DNA from: Clostridia bacterium
GTDB lineage: Bacteria; Bacillota; Clostridia; Christensenellales; Aristaeellaceae
NCBI GenBank assembly: GCA_017395065.1
Contig: JAFPWH010000068.1
Span: 1-64,000 of the forward strand
DNA: 64,000 bases
Direction: 5' to 3'
In this document: positions 15,154 through 23,074 of the stretch, one piece after another
Layout of the letters: every line of letters starts with the position of its first letter
Numbering within the stretch: position 1 is the first letter of the stretch
Notes under the pieces: generated by a model
The model's database searches: none
Told to the model about the DNA's origin: nothing
The model's input: only the letters and a program-made list of their open reading frames with translations
Made by a program: the position numbers and the translations under genes

Positions 15154-16860
15154 ATGGAATTCGACCTGAAGACCGTTCCCTTCAGCCGCAGGGGCTCTTA
15201 TCTTGTGATCTCGGAGATCGGCGACGACTGGTGTGGCGCGAAGAACGAAGCCGGACTGTACCTGCGCACGGTGCGCAGCGCGGCGATGACGCCGCTGATC
15301 GCCCGGCTCCTTCCGATGCGCGAAGAAAAAGAAATGCACTATACGGCTGAGCTGCGCGGTACAATGCTCGTATTGAAAGACGGAGAGGGCGAAATCGCGT
15401 TTTGCTTTGACGACCCCGAAACGCTTCTGATCAGGGGCGGGAAGGGCCTGAGCCTGACGCTGGACTTACTTTCGGACAAGGGGCCCTTCGAGTACGTCTA
15501 CACCGTATCCCGCGGCAGGCGCGTTTACAGCATGGCGAACTGCTTCAAAAACGCCTGCCGCTGCCTGATCGGCGTGGAAAAGGGTGCCTCGGAGCTCGAT
15601 CAGCGCTGGGAGGAAAAGACCGCGCGGTATTCCCGGCTCCGCTTTTCGGGGGAGGACGGCTTTGAAGTCTCGCTGCGCGAGATACTGACCGAATGGGACG
15701 GCGAAATAAGGACATACGACTTTGATGCAAGCGCCGGCGCGGCGGACGGGGAACTGCTGTCCTTTGAGGCGCGCATGCCCGCCTGTCCCGCCGCCTACAG
15801 TGAAACGGCGAAAAGGGCTGCGTATCTTTTGTGGGCAAGCGTCGTCGAAAAGGGCGGCTGCCTGCCGCGCGACGCGATGCTGATGTCCAAAAACTGGATG
15901 AAAAACGTGTGGAGCTGGGACCACTGTTTCAATGCGATCGCACTGAGCTACGCACACCCCGAGGCGGCGTGGGATCAGTTCATGATCCTGTTCGACTGTC
16001 AGGACGTTACGGGGCTTTTGCCGGACAGCATCAACGACGTGCGCATGGTGTGGAATTTCTGTAAGCCCCCGATCCACGGCTGGGCGCTCAGATGGATGAT
16101 GCGAAACATGGCGCTGACGCCCGAACAGACGAAGGAAGCCTACGAGCGCCTTTCCAAATGGACGAAGTGGTGGCTTGACTACAGGGATTACGACGGCGAC
16201 GGCCTTTGCGAGTACAACCACGGCAACGATTCCGGCTGGGACAATTCGACGGCCTTCTCCGTGCTGCCGCCGATCGCGACGCCGGAATTGCAGGCGTTTC
16301 TGATTTTGCAGATGGACGTGCTGAGCGAGCTCGCCGCGCAGCTCGGAAACGAGACCGCCGCCGCGGAGTGGAAACAAAAGTCGGAAAGGCTGCTTGATCT
16401 TACGCTGAACAAACTGTTCACAAACGGCAGCCCGACCGTCGTCAAAAGCGGGTCGCACGAGCCCGTATCAAACGAAAGCCTTTTGCCCTACGTCAGCATC
16501 GTGCTCGGGGAAAAGCTGCCGGAAAAGATACGCCGCCGCATGATCGGCGTTTTGAAAAGCGGGAAGTTTTTGAGCGAACACGGCTTTGCGACCGAGGCGC
16601 TGCTCAGCCCCGCCTACATAAGCGACGGCTACTGGCGCGGGCCGATCTGGGCGCCAAGCACCATGCTGCTCACAGACGGTCTGGATCGCTGCGGGGAGAG
16701 CGGATTTGCAAGGGAGATCGCCCGGCGCTTTGCGGATATGGTGCGCACGAGCGGCTTTGCCGAAAACTTCGACGCCGTGAGCGGCGAAGGCCTGCGCGAC
16801 TGCGCCTACACCTGGACCGCCTCGGCTTTCCTGGCCATGGCGCACGAGTATCTGCTGTAG
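15154..16860 (+). CDS. MGH1-like / GH63-type glycoside hydrolase, 568 aa
   Basis: A cytoplasmic (no signal peptide) (alpha/alpha)6-barrel glycosidase. The family core is VWSWDHCFNAIALSYAHP, then QDVTGLLPDSIND, KPPIHGWALRWM, NGNDSGWDNS-type HGNDSGWDNSTAF, and near the end YWRGPIWAPSTMLL. These match the mannosylglycerate-hydrolase/GH63-like clan, with the general acid expected in the W-D or D-S-G-W-D loops. The first 200 residues are a beta-sandwich. The ATG has AAAGGAG upstream. It converges on another (alpha/alpha)6 glycosidase 6 bases downstream. The exact linkage cleaved is unknown; an alpha-glucosidic, mannosidic or glycerate-type substrate is plausible. Confidence 0.8.
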   Translation: MEFDLKTVPFSRRGSYLVISEIGDDWCGAKNEAGLYLRTVRSAAMTPLIARLLPMREEKEMHYTAELRGTMLVLKDGEGEIAFCFDDPETLLIRGGKGLSLTLDLLSDKGPFEYVYTVSRGRRVYSMANCFKNACRCLIGVEKGASELDQRWEEKTARYSRLRFSGEDGFEVSLREILTEWDGEIRTYDFDASAGAADGELLSFEARMPACPAAYSETAKRAAYLLWASVVEKGGCLPRDAMLMSKNWMKNVWSWDHCFNAIALSYAHPEAAWDQFMILFDCQDVTGLLPDSINDVRMVWNFCKPPIHGWALRWMMRNMALTPEQTKEAYERLSKWTKWWLDYRDYDGDGLCEYNHGNDSGWDNSTAFSVLPPIATPELQAFLILQMDVLSELAAQLGNETAAAEWKQKSERLLDLTLNKLFTNGSPTVVKSGSHEPVSNESLLPYVSIVLGEKLPEKIRRRMIGVLKSGKFLSEHGFATEALLSPAYISDGYWRGPIWAPSTMLLTDGLDRCGESGFAREIARRFADMVRTSGFAENFDAVSGEGLRDCAYTWTASAFLAMAHEYLL

Positions 16861-16866
16861 CGTTTT

Positions 16867-18993
16867 TTACAGTTTCAGAAATACATGCGCGTCTGACGCC
16901 GAAACGCCGTCTATGCGCTTTTCGCCGTCGAGAAAAAGCGTATAGCCGGCCTTGAAGCCGTCATAGGGCGCGCTTTCGCGCTGCTGATAATACACGTCCG
17001 CCGTGTGGCTGCGAAGCTGTACGCCCTTTAGCGAAAAGTATTCGAGGCCGACGCTCAGCGGTTCGAACAGCAAGCCGTCTTCTTTGATTTCGAGACCGCA
17101 GACGTGGCGCACGATGAGATCGAGAAAGAACGAATGGTTGTAGTCCGCTTCGTCGCTGATGGCCTGCCCGGTCTCGGCGTCATAATGCTCCACGAGATAC
17201 GGCTGCTTAAGGTCGCCATAGCGGAAGTGTTCGAGCGTGTATTCCCGAAGGTGCTTTGCGAACGCGCCGTCGTATCTGTGCGCGTGCAGTTTGCTCTGCC
17301 TTGCCAGCGCGTCCAAAACGATGCAGGTGGTGTAAGGCCAGCTCGGGCCGTTCCACATGCAGCCGTCTCTTCCCTTGAAATAATCGCCCATCCAGCCGCC
17401 CGAGGGCGAATACACCGGGCAGTCGGCGGAAACGGAGGCAAAGCCGCTGCCCCGCGCAAAGGTTTCGGGGGAAAGCATGTAGTCCAGCTGCCGCAGGTGC
17501 TTTTCCTCCGTCATGCCCGCCCAGAGCGGGTAGACGCCCACGACGTGCCTGACGAAGGCCTTTTCGTCGCTTTGCCAGTGCAGGTCGTAAAAGCAGCCGG
17601 TCTCTTCGTCCCACATTTTTTCGAGGACGTCCCGTTTGATCGCGCAGGCGCGGGAAGCGAATTCTTCCGCGTCCGCGTCTCCGATCTCACGGCACAGACG
17701 CTCCAGCGCCAGACAGTTCAGATACATGTACACCGAGCTGTCCACGCGCTTTAAGGGCGTGTAACCCTCCTTCGTGCCGCGCACCTTCTTCGGGTAGCCG
17801 CCCGAAGCGAAATACCAGAAGCCGGGCTGGTATTCCTTGCCGGTGAGCGCATGGGCATAGCAGATCTGCAAGGCGCCGTTTTCGCCTTTGTGCCTTTCAA
17901 AAACGCTGCGGCAGTCGCGCTTGAAATGCGGCAGCACTTCTTTGACGAACGGCTTATCGTTCCAAAGCAGATAAAAACCGTACAGCGCCCATGCGGCGTA
18001 TTGGCAGTATTCCTTGCCCTTGGAATCCACGGCGGTGACGGAAAACGCACCGTCTTCGTTCAGCGAGTCCGCGAGGGCGCGGAAGGCTTCCTTTCCGGTT
18101 TCGGGACATCTGATCCAGCGCAGGTCGGTCAGCGTCTGCGGCGTCGAAAGCGGTATGAGCCTCGAAAACGACCAGCCCGAGGGCGCACAAGCCGTCTTGT
18201 CCATCCGATGGTCGCGGCCCTCGTAAAACAGCCGGTGCCGAAGATATCCGTGCGCGGGCTCGGCCAGGGAAGCGCGCAGGATGTACACCCTGTACCACCA
18301 GCAGACGGTAAGGTACGGATCGGAGCATTCAAATTCCGGCGCGTCCTCAAACCATTTGAAGTACTCTTCGCAGCATTCGTCCAGAAAAGCTTCGGCGTCT
18401 CCCGCGCGCGCAAGGATCGCGCCGCATCTTTCTTTCAGCTTTTCTTCCTCTCCCTTGAGCCCCAGCGCCGCCGCACACAGCAGCGTGCGCGTTTCGCCGG
18501 GCATCAGCGTGAGCGTACCAGAAGAAAGCGAATCGTCCGCGCAAAAGAGCATGACGACGTCCAGCCCGTGCAGCCGCACGGGAAAGCCGTATGGACGCCC
18601 TTCGCGTGCGCCCTCGGGCAGTACGTGTTCAAGCGTCAAAGGCTCGTCAGACAGGTTTTGCCACTGCGTAAGCGAGATCGCCTCGTCCCGCCAGGTAATC
18701 GTCTTTCTTTCGAAAAAGCGGAACGATGTGCATTCATAGTGCAGCCTGAGCTCGTCCGGATACCAGATGGCCTGCGCGCCCTCCATGATCTCACTGCGGC
18801 CGCGCACGCGCAGCGTGAACAGCAGTGGCAGATTCAGCTTGTGGATAAAATCCAAGCGCCCGCTGAAGCCCGGCGCACTGTCCAGATAGTCCGCCCAGAG
18901 CCGCGCGCCCGTGGGCCCAAAGAGCAACTTGCCCGGGTATTTGCGAAGCATGCGGTTGTTCACCGCAAGCACCCGCTTGACATCGGTTTTCAA
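16867..18993 (-). CDS. (alpha/alpha)6-barrel glycosidase, 708 aa, TTG start
   Basis: The protein has an N-terminal beta-rich domain (to about 270) and a barrel domain with GGWMGDYFKGRDGCMWNGPSWPYTT, in which the G-D and M-W-N-G-P-S-W-P-Y elements are shared by the GH63/GH78/GH37-like clan. ADYNHSFFLDLIV follows. No signal peptide is seen. TTG at 18993 (MKTDVKRVLAVNNRM) is chosen because GGAGG lies 5 bases upstream; the longer GTG-started frame from 19026 has no ribosome site. Family number and substrate remain open, probably an alpha-rhamnosidic, glucosidic or mannosidic bond. Confidence 0.75.
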   Translation of the reverse strand: MKTDVKRVLAVNNRMLRKYPGKLLFGPTGARLWADYLDSAPGFSGRLDFIHKLNLPLLFTLRVRGRSEIMEGAQAIWYPDELRLHYECTSFRFFERKTITWRDEAISLTQWQNLSDEPLTLEHVLPEGAREGRPYGFPVRLHGLDVVMLFCADDSLSSGTLTLMPGETRTLLCAAALGLKGEEEKLKERCGAILARAGDAEAFLDECCEEYFKWFEDAPEFECSDPYLTVCWWYRVYILRASLAEPAHGYLRHRLFYEGRDHRMDKTACAPSGWSFSRLIPLSTPQTLTDLRWIRCPETGKEAFRALADSLNEDGAFSVTAVDSKGKEYCQYAAWALYGFYLLWNDKPFVKEVLPHFKRDCRSVFERHKGENGALQICYAHALTGKEYQPGFWYFASGGYPKKVRGTKEGYTPLKRVDSSVYMYLNCLALERLCREIGDADAEEFASRACAIKRDVLEKMWDEETGCFYDLHWQSDEKAFVRHVVGVYPLWAGMTEEKHLRQLDYMLSPETFARGSGFASVSADCPVYSPSGGWMGDYFKGRDGCMWNGPSWPYTTCIVLDALARQSKLHAHRYDGAFAKHLREYTLEHFRYGDLKQPYLVEHYDAETGQAISDEADYNHSFFLDLIVRHVCGLEIKEDGLLFEPLSVGLEYFSLKGVQLRSHTADVYYQQRESAPYDGFKAGYTLFLDGEKRIDGVSASDAHVFLKL

Positions 18994-19045
18994 ATCTTCC
19001 TCCAAAAACAAACATGTGACTCTCACTCAACCAAAAAGCCCCGGG

Positions 19046-19198
19046 GAGGCTTGGAGGGGCCGCAGCCCCTCCAACCTCAATCCGCAGGACCGGCTTTGCC
19101 GGTTCGAGGAGAATTTTTGCGAAGGGCAGCTTGCCGCCTGAAAGCAAAAATTCATACCTTACGGTTTTTTTGCGCCCGGAAAAATCCGCAGATTTTTC
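19046..19198. repeat. Cluster of four consecutive perfect hairpins (intergenic element)
   Basis: Four dyads lie head to tail: TTGGAGGGGC/GCCCCTCCAA around CGCA (19051-19074, extended to 19046-19079), ACCGGC/GCCGGT around TTT (19089-19103), GAATTTTTGC/GCAAAAATTC (19111-19153) and GAAAAATC/GATTTTTC around CGCA (19179-19198). The region has no gene. The order and quality of stems resemble a REP/MITE-like structured element rather than one terminator. Confidence 0.6.
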
Positions 19199-19285
19199 AG
19201 CAAAAACTGCTGACCTGTCGCACAAGTATCGGCAACCTGTCGTCTGTACAAAAACGCCTCTCACCGCAATATAAAACTCCAAAAC

Positions 19286-19318
19286 CGAATGAAATGAATC
19301 GAAGATTCATTTCATTCG
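19286..19318 (-). terminator. Long perfect hairpin after the cupin gene
   Basis: A 15-bp perfect stem around a 3-base loop, 11 bases after the cupin stop codon, followed on the minus strand by GTTTTGG. It probably ends the 11-gene operon, though the T-tract is short. Confidence 0.65.
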
Positions 19319-19329
19319 AAAGCCGGCTT

Positions 19330-19692
19330 TTATTCCGCAACGTATTCCGCCCTCATCGGCGCGAAGAATTCTATAAATTCCATGTCCTCCAGCGCTTCGG
19401 TGGAATGGTATTCGTTGGCGTCCCACACGTAGCCTCCGCCGGGCTCGATGACGCCTTCCTCGTACACGTTTTTATTTTCGTCCGCCAGCTGGTATTTGAG
19501 CCGCCCCGAGATCACGTAACCGTTCTGCACGGCGGCGTGGTTGTGCAGGGGAAGCACGCAGCCCTTTTTCATTTTGAAGTGGCACAGCATCGTCTCTTCG
19601 TTGTAGGACAGGTTGGTCTTGACGAGGCCCGGCCTCAGCTCCACACTGTTGCGCTCGGAAAGATTCGTGATCTTGTTGTTGACCTTGCTCAT
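19330..19692 (-). CDS. Cupin-domain protein, 120 aa
   Basis: A single small beta-barrel. The first cupin motif is PLHNHAAVQNGYVISGRL (H-x-H...G) and the second GGGYVWDANEYHSTEALED (P-x-x-x-H-type with His). The His pair and a Glu could bind a metal. Single-domain cupins in sugar operons are often isomerases or sensors of sugar acids; which applies is unknown. The start overlaps the transaldolase stop by 4 bases (ATGA), and it is the last gene of the operon. Confidence 0.85.
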   Translation of the reverse strand: MSKVNNKITNLSERNSVELRPGLVKTNLSYNEETMLCHFKMKKGCVLPLHNHAAVQNGYVISGRLKYQLADENKNVYEEGVIEPGGGYVWDANEYHSTEALEDMEFIEFFAPMRAEYVAE

Positions 19693-20714
19693 GCGTTTTC
19701 GATCTCCTTTACAAGCGCCGCCCAGCCGTCCTCGAACTGGCCCCTGAAGAGGCGGACGGGCGGGAAGTTTTCAAATTCGTCCACGGACAGGCCGTCTCTG
19801 AGCCAGGCCTTCCGGAACACTTCGGACTTAGCGAGAAGCTCGTCGATGACGAGCTCGTTTTCGCGGGCGTCCATGCGGTTGAGCACGGGGCCGTCGAGCT
19901 TGAGAAGCTCCTCCGCCGTGCCCTTCCAGTTGATCGTGATGTCGCAGGCTCCGCCCACGAATTCGGTGAAGTGATGCAGTCCCCGCGCGCCGCCGCCGAG
20001 CAGTATGCCCGGCAGTCCCTCCTGCACCATGATGCGGTATTGCCTGCGCATCAGCGCGCAGCCCGCCTGAAAGAGGACGTCGGGCGCGGCGTCGGTTTTT
20101 TCCTCCGCGGCCTGCATTTTGAGGCAATCGTCGAAGATGCCGGCGATGCAGGTGACGAAAAACGCGCCCTCGCCGCCCGCCTCCCTGTAGGCCGCGCAGG
20201 CCGCAAGGCACTGGGAGACCGACATGATCTCCGTCGCGATGATCGGCACGTTCCTGGCCGCAAGAAAGCGCATCGCCTCCAGCCCCGCGCGGGTCGTGGG
20301 GATCTTCGCGATGATGTTTGGGCCGAGCGCGAGATCGGAAAGCGCTTCGTCGACGATGTTCTTCGGGTCGTCCTCGCGCGTCGGGTCGCCCTGAAGCGAG
20401 ACGAAGCCCTGTCTTTTCGGATGCGCGCAGTTCATTTCCTCAAACAGCGGAAGCAGCGTTTTTACCGCCGCACGCTGCGTGAGCGCCGCCGCGTGATGTA
20501 TATCCCGTGCCTCGCCTTTGGCCTTCGCGATCGCCTGAAGGATACAGGGGCGCATCTCGTCGCTTTTCAGCATTTTGGCCGTATAGGTCGGGTTGGTCGT
20601 ACAGTTGATCGCGCCTGCCCCGATGGCTTTCTTCGCCTGCTCCACGGTGGGATTGTTGATCCAGAAACGGGTGGGCGACTGCGCGTGTACGCGCCTGAAA
20701 TAACCGCTGTTCAT
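19689..20714 (-). CDS. Transaldolase-family protein
   Basis: 341 aa, TIM barrel. The start is typical: FWINNPTVEQAKKAIGAGAINCTTNPTYTAKML, where the N-P...T-T-N-P motif corresponds to the transaldolase D/N-T-A...T-T-N-P loops. The catalytic strand is NIIAKIPTTRAGLEAM, whose Lys is the expected Schiff-base residue. It moves a dihydroxyacetone unit between sugar phosphates or acts on a related substrate. It overlaps both the transketolase C-half and the cupin gene by 4 bases. It is longer than the 220-aa fructose-6-phosphate-aldolase type. Confidence 0.85.
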   Translation of the reverse strand: MNSGYFRRVHAQSPTRFWINNPTVEQAKKAIGAGAINCTTNPTYTAKMLKSDEMRPCILQAIAKAKGEARDIHHAAALTQRAAVKTLLPLFEEMNCAHPKRQGFVSLQGDPTREDDPKNIVDEALSDLALGPNIIAKIPTTRAGLEAMRFLAARNVPIIATEIMSVSQCLAACAAYREAGGEGAFFVTCIAGIFDDCLKMQAAEEKTDAAPDVLFQAGCALMRRQYRIMVQEGLPGILLGGGARGLHHFTEFVGGACDITINWKGTAEELLKLDGPVLNRMDARENELVIDELLAKSEVFRKAWLRDGLSVDEFENFPPVRLFRGQFEDGWAALVKEIENA

Positions 20715-21604
20715 GCCTGCTTCACCGCCTTTATCACGTCCGATTTGGCTATATGGTATTTTTCCTTCAACTCCTGCGCGGTGCCGCTCTCCGGGTAGAC
20801 GTCGTCAAGGCCCAGGCGCGTCACCTTTCTGCCCGCGATCTCGCACACTGCGCTGCCCAGACCGCCGAAGACGTTGTGATCCTCGATCGTGATCACGCTG
20901 CCCGCGCGGGCGATGAACGGCTTTAAGAAGGCTTCGTCCAGGGGCTTTATGACGTTTACGTTCAATACCGTCGTTTTGACGCCCTCCGCCTTCAGTTCGT
21001 CCGCGGCTTCGCAGGCGTCCGCAAGGGGCGCGCCGCAGCCGAGGATCAGCGCGTCGTCGCCGTAGGCGCGAAGCACCCTGTCCCGGCCGACCACCGGATC
21101 GCGGCCGCTGCCGATTCGGCAGTAGACCGGGCCCTTCGTTTCGTAGGCGCATTTTACGAGGTCGTAGGTGTCGTCCGCGTCGCTCGGCGCGAACACCGTA
21201 AAGCCCGGCACCGCGCGCATGATGCCCAGATCCTCGAAAAACTGGTGCGTCACGCCTTCCCTCTCCCCCGCACACATGCCCGCGTTGGCGCCGAAAAACT
21301 TGACCTCAAGGCGCGGGTAAGCTACGAAGGTGCGCATCTGCTCCAACGCGCGCATCGTAAGAAAGCCGGCGTAAGCGCACACGTAGGGTTTTAGGCCCGC
21401 GCTCGCCAGGCCCGCCGCGATCATGACCGCGCTGCCCTCGGCGATGCCCGCCTCGACGATGCGCCGAGGGTACTTGTTCTGAAGCTCTTTGGCCCTGAAA
21501 ACGGCCACCGAGTCCGCGCTCACCATGACCACGCGCTCGTCCAGCTTAAACAGCTCCTCCAGCGCGTTTACGAAAGCGGTGCGGGTGCTTTTTTCGTCAT
21601 TCAT
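20711..21604 (-). CDS. Transketolase C-terminal subunit
   Basis: 297 aa covering the pyrimidine-binding and C-terminal domains of a split transketolase. It starts with TAFVNALEELFKLDERVVMVSADS and has the E-A-G-I-A-E-G motif (VEAGIAEGSAVMIAAGLA), whose Glu contacts the thiamine aminopyrimidine. The terminal domain carries VKTTVLNVNVIKPLDEA and ITIEDHNVFGGLGSAV. It overlaps the N-terminal subunit gene by 8 bases, which fits a heterotetramer made in fixed ratio. Confidence 0.93.
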   Translation of the reverse strand: MNDEKSTRTAFVNALEELFKLDERVVMVSADSVAVFRAKELQNKYPRRIVEAGIAEGSAVMIAAGLASAGLKPYVCAYAGFLTMRALEQMRTFVAYPRLEVKFFGANAGMCAGEREGVTHQFFEDLGIMRAVPGFTVFAPSDADDTYDLVKCAYETKGPVYCRIGSGRDPVVGRDRVLRAYGDDALILGCGAPLADACEAADELKAEGVKTTVLNVNVIKPLDEAFLKPFIARAGSVITIEDHNVFGGLGSAVCEIAGRKVTRLGLDDVYPESGTAQELKEKYHIAKSDVIKAVKQA

Positions 21605-22418
21605 CGATCAGCGCCTCCAGTTCCCTGACCGCAAGGTCGTACTGTTCGGGGCTCGGCACCCCCTTGTGCCAGGCATTGTTGTGCTCCATAAACGATACGC
21701 CTTTGCCCTTGACCGTGTGCGCGATGACGCACAGCGGCTGGCCCGGGTGGGGCGTTTGGAGGGCGGAGAGCAGCGCGGCGCAGTCGTGCCCGTCGGCCTC
21801 CAGCGTTTTGAAGCCGAAGGCGGCGAACTTGGCGGGCAGGTTTACGATGCCGCCGACGCTCTCTATGCTGCCTCCCGACTGCATGCCGTTGTTGTCCACG
21901 ATCACAGTAAGGCTGTCCAAGGCGTACTTTGCCGCCGTCTGCGCGGCCTCCCAGTTGATGCCCTCGCCCAGCTCCCCGTCGCCGGTCAGCACGTAGGTGC
22001 GATAATCCTTATTGAGGAGCTTCGCTGCGAGGGCCATGCCCGTGGCTGCCGCGAGGCCGTTGCCGAGGGAACCGCTGGTCATGTCCACGCCCGGCGTCTT
22101 TTTCATGTCCGGATGTCCCTGCAGGCGGCTGTCGATGTGCCTGAGCGTGGGATACAGATCTCTTGAAAAATACCCCTTCAGGCAGAGCGCCGCGTACAGC
22201 GCGGGGCAGGCGTGCCCCTTGGAGAGCACGAAGCGGTCCCTGTCCTCCCAGTCCGGCTGATCGGGCCTTACGTTCATCACACCGAAATACAGGCAGGCGA
22301 TGACGTCCGCCGCCGAGAGCGAGGGCGCGGGATGGCCGTCGCCGACGCGGTAGATCATCTCTATGACGTCGCGGCGGATGCGGTTGCCCATGCGGGCAAG
22401 ATCACGCGTGTCCATCAT
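21597..22418 (-). CDS. Transketolase N-terminal subunit (ThDP-binding)
   Basis: 273 aa from ATG 22418 (MMDTRDLARMGNRIRRDV). This start overlaps the previous gene's TGA; the longer frame upstream lies inside that gene and has unlike composition. The thiamine-diphosphate fold motif GDGELGEGINWEAA...VIVDNNG (G-D-G...N-N) is complete, and RDRFVLSKGHACPALYAAL and HIDSRLQGHPDM are typical of the family. Together with the C-half it transfers two-carbon units between sugar phosphates. Confidence 0.93.
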   Translation of the reverse strand: MMDTRDLARMGNRIRRDVIEMIYRVGDGHPAPSLSAADVIACLYFGVMNVRPDQPDWEDRDRFVLSKGHACPALYAALCLKGYFSRDLYPTLRHIDSRLQGHPDMKKTPGVDMTSGSLGNGLAAATGMALAAKLLNKDYRTYVLTGDGELGEGINWEAAQTAAKYALDSLTVIVDNNGMQSGGSIESVGGIVNLPAKFAAFGFKTLEADGHDCAALLSALQTPHPGQPLCVIAHTVKGKGVSFMEHNNAWHKGVPSPEQYDLAVRELEALIDE

Positions 22419-23068
22419 GCCTTCACCGCCTCGTATACGCCCAGCGCGCCCCAATAAGGGCTCGCGAAGGTCGGCTTTCCGGACGCTTTTTCCACTTCTT
22501 CGCGGCTGTCGCCCATCGAGCCCTGCGCAAGCACGATGCACTCCGCCTGATCGAGTTTTTTCGCCGCCTCGATCAGCGGCGCCGCGCCGCCGCCGAAGGC
22601 GTTGTCCGCCAGCGCACAGTACAGCTCGATCTGCTTTCCCGCCTTTTCTGCGCAGGCGCGCAAGAGGCGCTTTGTGGGTTCCATCGTGGAGGACAGCGTC
22701 GCGATCACGCCGATTTTCGTATGGCGTCCGACCGCTTCCTCGGCCATTTTTTCGTCGATGCGCACGAGCGGGACGCCGGCCATCCGGCTAAGCCCCTGCG
22801 CCGCACAGGCGACGTCGCCGACCGAGGAGCATACGTTCAGGATCGCGTCCGCGCCCATGTGCAGCGCCTGCGCGTACAGGCCCACGAGCCTTGAAACGGC
22901 CTGCTTCGAGGGCGAACCGTTCTTGACGGCGTCGGCGATGATCGACGGATCGGAAAGCGTGAGGAACGTGAGCTTGTCGCCTTCAAAGCGCTTCGTAAGC
23001 GCCTGCTCCACCATGCCGACCAGCTTTACCGGCATGCCGGTATAGACCAAAGCGATCTTGTATTCCAT
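22415..23068 (-). CDS. Aspartate/glutamate racemase family protein
   Basis: 217 aa with the two Cys-containing loops of the family: LNVCSSVGDVACA (first half) and IVLAQGSMGD, where the second Cys position is Ala-Gln-Gly-Ser rather than a canonical C-T-H. Only one catalytic Cys is therefore obvious, so it may be a decarboxylase- or isomerase-like member instead of a racemase. It lies between the GH127 gene (6 bases) and the split transketolase (overlap), suggesting action on a sugar-acid or hydantoin-like intermediate. That role is inference. Confidence 0.75.
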   Translation of the reverse strand: MEYKIALVYTGMPVKLVGMVEQALTKRFEGDKLTFLTLSDPSIIADAVKNGSPSKQAVSRLVGLYAQALHMGADAILNVCSSVGDVACAAQGLSRMAGVPLVRIDEKMAEEAVGRHTKIGVIATLSSTMEPTKRLLRACAEKAGKQIELYCALADNAFGGGAAPLIEAAKKLDQAECIVLAQGSMGDSREEVEKASGKPTFASPYWGALGVYEAVKA

Positions 23069-23074
23069 GTGATC

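Noticed and set aside
17851-19974. Long plus-strand frame of 707 codons opposite the glycosidase and cupin genes
   Set aside because: It lies antisense to genes with clear families and has Arg/Ala/Val/His-rich composition typical of the complement of GC-rich coding DNA. No ribosome site or domain.
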